From Candidatus Cloacimonadales bacterium (lineage in GTDB: Bacteria > Cloacimonadota > Cloacimonadia > Cloacimonadales > TCS61): a DNA stretch of 41,802 bases. The notes under the pieces are model-generated. The model was not told the DNA's origin, did no database searches, and saw only the letters and a list, made by a program, of their open reading frames with translations. Both the position numbers and the translations under genes were made by a program. Positions 16,393-23,631 of the stretch are shown here, in pieces (position 1 is the stretch's first letter; each line of letters starts with the position of its first letter). Location: positions 1 to 41,802 of the forward strand of contig JAUSOT010000242.1 in the NCBI GenBank assembly GCA_030656075.1, given 5' to 3'.

Positions 16393-17442
16393 ATGTCAAA
16401 ACACTTAAAATATAATCCAAAGCTAAAAGAAAGAGCCAGAAAACTCCGCAATAACAGCACTCTTTCCGAAGTTCTTCTATGGCGAGAAATTAAAGGCAAA
16501 AAACTTGGATTTGATTTCCATCGGCAAAAACCGATTGGACATTATATCGTCGATTTTTATTGTCCAAAACTAAAATTAGTAATTGAAATCGATGGGATCA
16601 GCCATGATGATAAAATTAAATATGATAAAAAAAGAGATACCTGTTTAGAAGAAATTGGATTAGCCGTATTGCATTTCGATGACATTGATATTAAAAAGAA
16701 TTTAAATAGTGTCTTAGAGAATATTAAAGACTGGATAGAAAAAAATAAGAATAAATTTGAGCAGGAAGAGATAACACACCCCCCGGCTAAAGCCGTACCC
16801 CTCTCAAGAGGGGATTTATACACTCCACGGCTAAAGCCGAACACCTCTCAAGAGGGCATTTACCAAGGCGTAAAATTCAAAACAAATTTCATCTATAAAA
16901 CACCTCCGATTCACGAAGACATCGAGGAATTGAAAAACTGGTGTCGCATTTTTCACGAAAAAAACCTGGCTCCGCCTTATCCGGGAGGATCATTCGGAAA
17001 TCTCAGCTTTCGTACCAGAATGAACACTTTCATCATCACCGGTTCTCGCATCGGCTTGAAATGTTCACTGATTGCGGATTGTTTCGTGGAAGTTTTTGAT
17101 TGCGATTCCCGGAAAAAAGAACTTAACGTTGTAGGCTTGCGAGAACCTTCTTCCGAGACGATGCTGCATGCCGCAATTTATCAAAAACGCCCCGACGTCC
17201 GGGCTATCTTTCACGGCCACAGCCCTGAACTGCTGCAAAATGCGAAGAGGCTGCATATTCCCGAAACGAAAGAAGAAAAACCTTACGGCACAATCGAGTT
17301 AGTGGAAAGCGTTTTGGAAATAATTGACAAAAACAACCTGATCATGATGAAGAATCACGGCTTCATAGCAGTGGGAAGTTCGATGGCTGAAGCCGGAGAA
17401 CTGGTGTTGAGATACCTTGCAAAGGTCATCGTTTTACCTTGA
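16393..17442 (+). CDS. DUF559 nuclease-like domain fused in frame to a class II aldolase
   Basis: One 349-residue open frame joins two unrelated modules. Residues 1-125 are a DUF559 (Vsr-like PD-(D/E)xK) domain with HRQKPIGHYIVDFYCPK, LVIEIDG and LHFDD; Asp54, Glu65 and Asp67 fit the metal site. Residues 127-157 (HPPAKAVPLSRG... and TPRLKPNTSQEG) are translated palindromic repeat. From about residue 160 comes a class II aldolase/fuculose-aldolase domain with GGSFGNLSFR, FIITGSRIGLK, SSETMLHAAIY (catalytic Glu), FHGHSPEL (zinc His pair) and NHGFIAVG (third zinc His). Between mtnA and the deaminase the aldolase probably cleaves 5-methylthio- or 5-deoxy-ribulose-1-phosphate to dihydroxyacetone phosphate and an aldehyde; MtnB-type dehydratase is the alternative. 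The aldolase has no ATG of its own near its start, so its original start was probably lost to the insertion. Confidence 0.8.
   Translation: MSKHLKYNPKLKERARKLRNNSTLSEVLLWREIKGKKLGFDFHRQKPIGHYIVDFYCPKLKLVIEIDGISHDDKIKYDKKRDTCLEEIGLAVLHFDDIDIKKNLNSVLENIKDWIEKNKNKFEQEEITHPPAKAVPLSRGDLYTPRLKPNTSQEGIYQGVKFKTNFIYKTPPIHEDIEELKNWCRIFHEKNLAPPYPGGSFGNLSFRTRMNTFIITGSRIGLKCSLIADCFVEVFDCDSRKKELNVVGLREPSSETMLHAAIYQKRPDVRAIFHGHSPELLQNAKRLHIPETKEEKPYGTIELVESVLEIIDKNNLIMMKNHGFIAVGSSMAEAGELVLRYLAKVIVLP
16772..16863 (-). repeat. Right palindromic end, two tandem copies, read as codons
   Basis: Two diverged direct copies (16772-16818 and 16819-16863) share the hairpin CGGCTAAAGCCG and the palindrome ACCTCTCAAGAGG. 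The first copy, on the minus strand, matches the layout of the left end. Both are translated without a stop between the two protein domains. Confidence 0.7.
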
Positions 17443-17485
17443 AAAGGCTTCTTGCGAAAATTCTTGCATTTGGCACTTTCAAGGT
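17436..17485 (+). repeat. AACCTTGAAA long hairpin repeat, plus-strand copy
   Basis: The repeat starts within the last codons of the aldolase (ACCTTGAAAAGGCTTCTTGC) and ends GCACTTTCAAGGTT. Its ends are mutually complementary (CCTTGAAA / TTTCAAGG), so it can fold into one long hairpin. An inverted second copy lies at 19178-19231. Confidence 0.8.
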
Positions 17486-17521
17486 TTGAAGGTTTGGAAA
17501 CAGAGTTTCAAAAACATTGAT

Positions 17522-17550
17522 GTTCCCAAACAGAGTTTAGGAACGAGAAG
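17522..17550 (+). repeat. Palindrome GTTCCCAAAC / GTTTAGGAAC followed by GAGAAG
   Basis: A 10-base stem with one mismatch, an AGA loop and a GAACGAG tail, in the 231-base gap before the deaminase gene. A near copy is read as codons inside the secreted protein at 32333-32361. Confidence 0.75.
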
Positions 17551-17585
17551 ACCTTGCGAACGGTCAACGAACCTTCGCAACGGTT
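17551..17585 (+). repeat. Covarying hairpin repeat, copy 1 (TTGCGAA/TTCGCAA)
   Basis: Two arms, ACCTTGCGAACGG and AACCTTCGCAACGG, are separated by a short spacer so that TTGCGAA pairs with TTCGCAA. Other copies are at 18995, 34217 and 41281. Confidence 0.75.
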
Positions 17586-17615
17586 GAAAAAATACTCTAA
17601 ATTATGATCGATCCT

Positions 17616-17648
17616 AACCCCCTGTATCCCCCTTGACAGGGGGAAAAT
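17616..17648 (+). repeat. Palindromic repeat AACCCCCTGT...CCCCCTTGACAGGGGG
   Basis: A C-rich/G-rich palindrome directly upstream of the deaminase gene. A copy with one changed centre base lies on the other strand at 34132-34166. Confidence 0.7.
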
Positions 17649-17673
17649 AAGGAAAAAAGAAAAGGAAAATTAA

Positions 17674-18996
17674 ATGCAGAAAATCGACTTAATAATAAAA
17701 AACGGTTTACTCTTAACTTTCGATAAAGAACCGAAAATCAGCAGCATTGCAATTAATGATGGAAAAATTATTGAAATCGGAAAATCCGAACATTTAGAAA
17801 AAAAGTACATTCCCACAAAAACTCTGGATGCCGAAGGGAAAATCGTAATGCCTGGTTTTGTGAACACGCACACTCATGCCGGCATGATCTACTTTAAAGG
17901 TATGGCCGACGATCTGCCTTTGATGGATTGGCTATCCAATCATATCTGGCCAGCCGAAGGACACTTTTTATCCGCAGATTTTGTGCGTGATGCAGCTCTG
18001 CACGGCTGCGCCGAAATGATCAAAAACGGCATCACCACTTTCAACGACATGTATTTCTTCGGTGATGAAGTTGCCAAATCTGCCCAAAAAGTTGGCATCC
18101 GGGCTGTTCTGGGCGAAGTTGTGCTGGATTTTTCGGTGGCAAACTGTCACAATGCGGATGCGATTCTGGCTTATTCTGCGATGATGCATTCCAAGTATAA
18201 AGAAGATGAACTGATCGATATCGCAGTTGCGGCACACGCCATTTATACCTGCAGCAAAGAAACCTTGATCAAATCTGCAGAACTGGCTCAGAAACTGGGT
18301 ATGATCCTGCACATCCATCTATCGGAAACGCGGCAGGAAGTGAAAGACTGCCTGACAAAATTTGGCATGAGACCGGTTGAATATCTCGATTCACTGGGAT
18401 TTTTTCAAAGCCCGGTTCTGGCTGCTCATGCTATCTGGTTAGATGAAAACGAAGAAAATATTTTAGCGAAAAAAAATGCCTCGATCGCCATCAATACCAG
18501 CAGTAACCTCAAGCTGGCTTCCGGTTTCGATTCATTTGCCACTTACCTGGAAAAAGGCATCAATCTCAGCCTCGGAACAGATGGAGTTGCCAGCAACAAC
18601 AACCTGAGCATGTTGGAAGAAATCAGTTTGACTTCCAAATTACAGAAAGCTCTCAACGACGATCCGACCATTCTTCCCGCCCATCAGATGGTGGAAATTG
18701 CCACTTTGGGCGGAGCAAAAGCATTAGGAAAAGACAAAGAAATCGGCTCGATCCAAATCGGCAAAAAAGCTGATCTGATCACGATCGACATAACTAATTT
18801 GGAAGCACAACCCATGTATAATCCATTTTCACATCTGGTTTATACTCTCACTTCCGAAAGCATCAAAGACGTGATCGTGAACGGCAAGATCGTGATGCAG
18901 GATAGAAAGCTGATCAACGTGGACGAAAGTGAACTCATAGATAAAGCTAAATTTTACAGAGAAAAGATCATTGCCTTCAGGAATGGAAAGGATTAA
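17674..18996 (+). CDS. mtaD: 5-methylthioadenosine / S-adenosylhomocysteine-type deaminase (amidohydrolase)
   Basis: A 440-residue metal-dependent amidohydrolase that would deaminate an adenosine nucleoside (methylthioadenosine, S-adenosylhomocysteine or 5'-deoxyadenosine) to the inosine form in the cytoplasm. Metal ligands are in place: GFVNTHTHAGM (His66, His68), ILHIHLSETR (His215), LAAHAIWLDE (His252) and SLGTDGVASNNNLSM (Asp303). NTSSNLKLASG is typical of this subgroup. Length equals the usual 430-440. The likely partners are MtnA and the class II aldolase upstream; a nucleoside phosphorylase that would link them is not in the window. The substrate cannot be decided from sequence. The stop codon lies in the edge of a repeat. 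Confidence 0.87.
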   Translation: MQKIDLIIKNGLLLTFDKEPKISSIAINDGKIIEIGKSEHLEKKYIPTKTLDAEGKIVMPGFVNTHTHAGMIYFKGMADDLPLMDWLSNHIWPAEGHFLSADFVRDAALHGCAEMIKNGITTFNDMYFFGDEVAKSAQKVGIRAVLGEVVLDFSVANCHNADAILAYSAMMHSKYKEDELIDIAVAAHAIYTCSKETLIKSAELAQKLGMILHIHLSETRQEVKDCLTKFGMRPVEYLDSLGFFQSPVLAAHAIWLDENEENILAKKNASIAINTSSNLKLASGFDSFATYLEKGINLSLGTDGVASNNNLSMLEEISLTSKLQKALNDDPTILPAHQMVEIATLGGAKALGKDKEIGSIQIGKKADLITIDITNLEAQPMYNPFSHLVYTLTSESIKDVIVNGKIVMQDRKLINVDESELIDKAKFYREKIIAFRNGKD

Positions 18997-19038
18997 CCTT
19001 CCGAACGGCCGAGAGTAGCGAGAACCTTCGGAACGGTT
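18995..19038 (+). repeat. Covarying hairpin repeat, copy 2 (TTCCGAA/TTCGGAA)
   Basis: The repeat begins on the last bases of the deaminase stop codon: AACCTTCCGAACGG, spacer, AACCTTCGGAACGGTT. Compared with copy 1, both the left and right arm change at the same paired position, so pairing is kept. It could act as a processing or stability hairpin at this 3' end. Confidence 0.75.
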
Positions 19039-19315
19039 AAATAAAAAATGAATATTTGAAAAGAGACTCTTCGTAAGAATAATTGTGAGAATTTCTCAGA
19101 AAGACGGATTTCAAAAACTCCGTAAAGCTTTCTTCCGAAAATTTTTACACTTAAGACTTTCAGAGTTAAAGGGTATTAACCTTGAAAGTGCTAAGCAAGA
19201 AGAAAAATACGCAAGAAGCCTTTTCAAGGTTGATAAACACCTTCCAAAAAATCTGCTTGCTCTATTCAGGATGTTTTTTTTACTTTGTTCAAAAAATAAT
19301 ATATAGGTTTTTAAG
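18997..19315. other. Gene-free stretch with two repeats
   Basis: This 319-base gap holds the hairpin repeat at 18995-19038 and the inverted AACCTTGAAA repeat at 19178-19231. Between them lies AT-rich sequence without a credible gene. No convincing terminator or promoter is visible to me. Confidence 0.6.
19178..19231 (-). repeat. AACCTTGAAA long hairpin repeat, inverted copy
   Basis: Read on the minus strand it matches 17436-17485: AACCTTGAAAAGGCTTCTTG, a short variable centre, TTCTTGC, then GCACTTTCAAGGTT. The deaminase gene is thus bracketed by inverted copies about 1.7 kb apart. Confidence 0.8.
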
Positions 19316-21991
19316 ATGAAATATTTATTATGTTTCGTGCTGTTAATTTTCGGTTTTACACTTTTTGGCGAAATCGTCGCCAGTGTTGGTGATTACATGA
19401 TTTCCAGCAATGAACTGGCAGAAGAAATGAAGAATTTGCAGGATAGCGAAAACCTGACATATTCGCAAGTGCGGCAAATAGCTTTGGATAACCTGATCGA
19501 GAAATACACCCTGATGACTTACGCTGATGAGAATGGAATAGTAGTGGATGCGGCTGAAATTCAAGCATTTTTCGTGCGGGAATTGGGTGATCTTCCCCGT
19601 TTTCAAACCGGTGGAGTTTTTGATTCATTCAAATATCAGGAATTCATTCACACTCCCAATGGTAAGAACATTATCGATGAGATGTCCAAAGAAATCCTGG
19701 TGAATAAAACCAGAACTTTAGTCGAAAATTCTTTTGATATTTCGGATAATAATTTGCTGCGTCAGTTCTTTTTGGAAAATACGGAGATCGATCTCGGTTA
19801 TGCCATTATCGATGTGGAAGATGCCAATATTCCCGGCAGCGTTTCCCTGCCGGAAGCTGAAGAAATTTATTTTATAAAAAAGAACAAATTCAACCAGGAA
19901 CAAAAAGTTAAACTAAAATTTTTCCTTGTTTCTAATGCTGATTTCAAGGAAACAGTTGTGAATCGGGTGCATGCAAGGCTGGAAAATGCAGTCAAAGTTG
20001 ATAGCCTGCTCACTCATCTCGATCTGCAGAAAATGTATCCTGTTTTCGAAGCGGAGGAAACCGCCGGATTAGCCCTGCAGAAATCCATCCAACTCCGTGA
20101 AATCCTGGCGAAAGGGGATAAAGTTTTTTATCCAATTCTGGAAAGCAGCTATTTAGGAATCAATGAAACAATGGGAAAAATTCCCAATTCGATCATCAAA
20201 ATGGCTTTCGAATCCAAAAAAAGTGTTTGGTCAGACCCGATCAATATTGGGAATGCTTACCTGGTTTTCCAGGTCGAAGATTTTAAGAAGTTCGATGTTT
20301 TGAATGAAACTGTCAGCGCCAACGAATTCTGGCGTCGATATTTGAAATCAGAGACGGAATTTAGCAGCGATTATCAGGATTATTTCAATAATCACATCGA
20401 TAAATTCACTGTAAATATTGCGATCGTGGATATGGTGGATATTTCCAAACCACCCCTGTTTTCGTCTCTTTCCAAACAAGCTTTCGTAGAAAATATCCGC
20501 AGTCAAATTCAGGAAAACATCGATGATCAGAATGAAGTAAGAAAAATTATCAAAGATAGCGGTTTGGAAATCGAATCTAAAATTCTCTACCTGGAAACTT
20601 TCAAGAACGATACGGTCGTGGAAAATGTGATTGCCGGTATGATCAATAAAAACAGCACCTACGGCTTTTTGCCGTCGAATAAAGGATTGGTCTTTTTCCA
20701 GGTTATTTCATACTTTCCGGATTATATCCCCTTCTATGAAAAGATCAAAGATCAAATGCCGTTGCTGGTAGAACTGGCTCAAACCGATACAACCGATTTC
20801 AGAGCGTATTTTGAGTCACATAAAAAAGATTTCATGAGCCCGGACAGCCTAAGATTAGGCGGAGTTATTTTCAAAACTCAGGAATATGCGGATTCACTTG
20901 TTTTGGAAGTCTCTGATGAAGCACTGGAAGATATTTACCATCAGAATATTGATAATTATTATCGCAAGCGTTCTGTTGAATTCGATTTTATCTTCGTTCA
21001 AGATGAAGAAACTGCCCGGATCGTGGAACAGCAGGCTAAAGCCGGGTTTAGTTTTTCTTTGCTGAAATTTTGTTTTTCCCGGAAATACCCCCTTCCAACC
21101 CGTGAACTGACCGAATATGATGAATTGCCGCGAGTGATCCGGGAATCACTCTCCCGCATACTGAATAACACATTTTATCAGCCGATAGAATATGACAACG
21201 GCTGGTTCATTCTCTACAAGATCAAGGAATACGAAGCCGGAATAGCTCCTTTTGCAGCGATGAAGAAGAAAATTAAAGATGACCTGATCTGGAAAGAAGC
21301 AAAAAATCTCGCTTATTCCGATGCCAAAGCTATTTTCGATTCCACCAGCTATTTCTCACATTTATCCGGTTATTTCAGTCCCGATCAAATCTTTGAAACA
21401 GCCTACCAGAATGCCGATCAGGATTTTGAGTTTATCGGTTCAATAAAAGAATATAAAACTGATCTGATGCGCATCTGGCGCAATGAAAAATTCAGCAGCA
21501 TCATCCGCACAAAAGATGGTTTTGCCGTGATCTTTGTGCTCCGCAAGCATTCTGCCGAACCGATGACCTACGAAGAAGCTTTGCCCAAGATCGAAGGAAT
21601 TTTTGCAGCCAAAAACCGGTATGACAAGGCTCATGATTTTGTGAATAAACTAAGGTCGTCTGTTATCAAAGGAGCAGCCCCCGATTCGCTTTTCCTCTTC
21701 TTTGGCGGCTGGCTGCACGCTCAGAATTTATCTCTCACCAGCAATATTCCCCGGGTCGATTTCAGCAAAGACATCATGGATGATATCCTGAATCGTGATG
21801 AAGGTTATTGCAGCAATGTTATCTCGATCAACGATAAACAGCTGATGTTCTATTATGTGGAACGCCTGAAACGTCCCGGCAACAATGAATATTATTCTCA
21901 AAAATCGCTCTACAGCCAAAGATTCATCGAATCTGAATATAATAACTGGCTGCGGCAATATAAAGCCAAAATAGATATTAAAATTAAATGA
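19316..21991 (+). CDS. Periplasmic SurA/PpiD-like peptidyl-prolyl isomerase chaperone
   Basis: An 891-residue exported protein related to SurA/PpiD, which escorts outer-membrane and surface proteins through the periplasm. Residues 1-19 are a signal peptide (MKYLLCFVLLIFGFTLFGE). A SurA-N-like helical domain follows (EIVASVGDYMISSNELAEEM, then VRQIALDNLIEKYTL). Parvulin-like segments are visible near 245-325 (LGINETMGKIPNSIIKMAFES, NAYLVFQVEDFK) and 520-650 (EYDELPRVIRES, DNGWFILYKIKEYEAG), and a third diverged one may lie near 700-765 (TKDGFAVIFVLRKH). It is about twice the usual SurA length. Isomerase activity is not certain. It fits an organism exporting many large secreted proteins. Confidence 0.78.
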   Translation: MKYLLCFVLLIFGFTLFGEIVASVGDYMISSNELAEEMKNLQDSENLTYSQVRQIALDNLIEKYTLMTYADENGIVVDAAEIQAFFVRELGDLPRFQTGGVFDSFKYQEFIHTPNGKNIIDEMSKEILVNKTRTLVENSFDISDNNLLRQFFLENTEIDLGYAIIDVEDANIPGSVSLPEAEEIYFIKKNKFNQEQKVKLKFFLVSNADFKETVVNRVHARLENAVKVDSLLTHLDLQKMYPVFEAEETAGLALQKSIQLREILAKGDKVFYPILESSYLGINETMGKIPNSIIKMAFESKKSVWSDPINIGNAYLVFQVEDFKKFDVLNETVSANEFWRRYLKSETEFSSDYQDYFNNHIDKFTVNIAIVDMVDISKPPLFSSLSKQAFVENIRSQIQENIDDQNEVRKIIKDSGLEIESKILYLETFKNDTVVENVIAGMINKNSTYGFLPSNKGLVFFQVISYFPDYIPFYEKIKDQMPLLVELAQTDTTDFRAYFESHKKDFMSPDSLRLGGVIFKTQEYADSLVLEVSDEALEDIYHQNIDNYYRKRSVEFDFIFVQDEETARIVEQQAKAGFSFSLLKFCFSRKYPLPTRELTEYDELPRVIRESLSRILNNTFYQPIEYDNGWFILYKIKEYEAGIAPFAAMKKKIKDDLIWKEAKNLAYSDAKAIFDSTSYFSHLSGYFSPDQIFETAYQNADQDFEFIGSIKEYKTDLMRIWRNEKFSSIIRTKDGFAVIFVLRKHSAEPMTYEEALPKIEGIFAAKNRYDKAHDFVNKLRSSVIKGAAPDSLFLFFGGWLHAQNLSLTSNIPRVDFSKDIMDDILNRDEGYCSNVISINDKQLMFYYVERLKRPGNNEYYSQKSLYSQRFIESEYNNWLRQYKAKIDIKIK

Positions 21992-22058
21992 TATTTGATT
22001 CGATAAAAAAGCAGAACTAAGATGCGTATTGTTAGTTTGATAAGGATTTGGAGGAAAA

Positions 22059-22961
22059 ATGAATGCCAGTAATTATCAGACGCTGTTGGAAAACTTGTAT
22101 GAAGGAATATATTATGTCGATCTGGAACGCAGGATCAAATATTGGAGCAAAGGCGCCGAGATAATCACGGGTTATAAAAGCTCGGATGTCATTGGAAAAC
22201 AATGCTCGGATAAATTTCTGGCTCATACTTCCCTGACGGGAAAGAACTTATGTAAATCCGCTTGTTTGATGCGGAACACATTAGCTACCGGAAGCTACAA
22301 CAAAACAGAAGTTTATCTGCGCCACAAAGATGGACATAACGTTCACATTTCATTACGAATCTCACCTATGTACGATGCTCAAAAAAATATCGTGGGTGCT
22401 ACTCATATCTTCACCAATAATGAAGCTTATCTCAGTTTACGTCCTGACGAAATTAAAAAGAATTATGAACTATACTACGATAACATCACGGGGCTTCCAT
22501 CCTGCTATAATTCCAAATTGATCCTGAAAACAAAGATAGAAGAATTTCGACGTTATCATTGGCCTTTTGCCACTTTTATCATGCATATTGATAATTTTGA
22601 ACATCTGAAGAAAATCTACGAATTAAACCTGCTCGATGGAATAATTAAGCATTTCAGCAGTTTGATCAAGCAGGATATCCGGCCTTTCGATATTCTGGGA
22701 CGCTGGTCTGAAAATCAATTCATGGTGATCTTGATCAATGTGAAAAAGAAAGCCATGCTGATGCTGGGCGAAAGAATGCGAACCCTGATTGAAAATTCCG
22801 TTTTCACGGCTGGGAAAAACTCAATTAATCTTACTTTTTCTCAAAGCGGCGCCTTGATCGGTAAAGATATTCAATCTGAAGATCTGATTGAAAAACTCGA
22901 GGAATTATTGAAGCAAAGCATTGCTGCCGGTGGAAATCGATCATCATATCATGTATTTTGA
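22059..22961 (+). CDS. PAS domain protein with degenerate GGDEF domain
   Basis: A 300-residue cytoplasmic signalling protein. Residues about 5-125 are a PAS sensor domain (NLYEGIYYVDLERRIKYWSKGAEIITGYKSSDVIGK and VHISLRISPMYDAQKNIVGATHIF). A short linker leads to a GGDEF-type fold from about 140 (YYDNITGLPSCYN, FIMHIDNFEHLKKIYE, DILGRWSENQFMVILINV). At the active site the motif is SENQF instead of GGDEF, so diguanylate cyclase activity is unlikely. There is no EAL or HD-GYP domain. It may bind a nucleotide or act by protein contacts. The start follows GGAGG with good spacing. Confidence 0.82.
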   Translation: MNASNYQTLLENLYEGIYYVDLERRIKYWSKGAEIITGYKSSDVIGKQCSDKFLAHTSLTGKNLCKSACLMRNTLATGSYNKTEVYLRHKDGHNVHISLRISPMYDAQKNIVGATHIFTNNEAYLSLRPDEIKKNYELYYDNITGLPSCYNSKLILKTKIEEFRRYHWPFATFIMHIDNFEHLKKIYELNLLDGIIKHFSSLIKQDIRPFDILGRWSENQFMVILINVKKKAMLMLGERMRTLIENSVFTAGKNSINLTFSQSGALIGKDIQSEDLIEKLEELLKQSIAAGGNRSSYHVF

Positions 22962-22980
22962 TTTTTTAGGGTGAATGACC

Positions 22981-23631
22981 ATGGATATTAAAGCAGTTAT
23001 CTTCGACATGGATGGTGTGATCATCGATAGTGAACCGCTCTACCGGAAAATTCAGGACAGCGTTTTTGCAGGGCTGGGTTTTTCTGTGCAGGATGCGGAA
23101 TACGACACTTTTATCGGACTGGGACTGAAGATAATGTGGGAAAAATTAATTGCTTCCCGCCAGCTGATCCAATCCAACGATACTTTGATCGAACTTAATA
23201 ACCGGCAAATTTATGAATTTTTCAGAAACGAAGAATACCTTGAACCGATGCCGGGTTTCGTTGCCTTCATGGATTACTGCATGATGAAAAATCTGAAAAT
23301 AGCGGTTGCCTCATCTACGGCCAAAAGAGTTATTGAAATAATTTTAAAGAAAATTGGAGTGCTCGATAAATTTCCGATAATCGTTAGTGGAGAAGAAGTA
23401 AAGACCGGCAAGCCAGCTCCCGATATTTTCCTGGAAGCTGCCGGCAGAATGAAACTCTCACCGGTAAATTGTCTCGTGATAGAAGATTCTGAAAATGGCG
23501 TAAAAGCCGCCAAATCTGCGCAGATGTTTTGTGTCGGATTGCAAAATCCGCATTCAGGAAATCAGGATCTTTCAACTGCAGATATGATCGTTAAAAAATT
23601 TGATGAAATTAAGTTAGGACACTTATTATGA
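22981..23631 (+). CDS. HAD family hydrolase, beta-phosphoglucomutase-like
   Basis: A 216-residue haloacid-dehalogenase-fold phosphatase or phosphomutase. Motif I is AVIFDMDGVIIDSEPLY, with the nucleophile Asp and acid/base Asp; motif II is VASSTAKR; the motif III Lys is in VKTGKPAPDIF; motif IV is CLVIEDSENGVKAAKSAQM. The helical cap between 17 and 80 is of the beta-phosphoglucomutase subclass. The substrate is unknown and probably a sugar or nucleotide phosphate. I choose the second of two nearby ATGs because AGGGTG lies 7 bases before it and almost touches the first. The stop overlaps the next glycosyltransferase start. Confidence 0.88.
   Translation: MDIKAVIFDMDGVIIDSEPLYRKIQDSVFAGLGFSVQDAEYDTFIGLGLKIMWEKLIASRQLIQSNDTLIELNNRQIYEFFRNEEYLEPMPGFVAFMDYCMMKNLKIAVASSTAKRVIEIILKKIGVLDKFPIIVSGEEVKTGKPAPDIFLEAAGRMKLSPVNCLVIEDSENGVKAAKSAQMFCVGLQNPHSGNQDLSTADMIVKKFDEIKLGHLL

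Larger units (their letters stand above)
16343..16863 (+). mobile_element. DUF559 cassette with palindromic inverted ends
   Basis: The block between mtnA and the aldolase domain carries a DUF559 nuclease-like coding region bounded by the same compound palindrome in opposite orientation. Both ends combine three blocks: a CCCCTCT-NN-AGAGGGG palindrome, a short second hairpin of variable sequence, and GGGGTGTG (or its complement CACACCCC). The left end begins directly after the mtnA stop codon. The right end is present twice in tandem. I infer a mobile or formerly mobile unit; no target-site duplication is evident to me. Confidence 0.5.

Noticed and set aside
17551-17585. Interpreting the AACCTT repeat as an intrinsic terminator
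   Set aside because: No T-run follows the hairpin, and copies occur in both orientations relative to neighbouring genes.
19085-19306. A 73-codon open frame starting MRISQKDGFQKLRKAFF
   Set aside because: It runs through the inverted hairpin repeat at 19178-19231, has no good ribosome site and no recognisable protein features.
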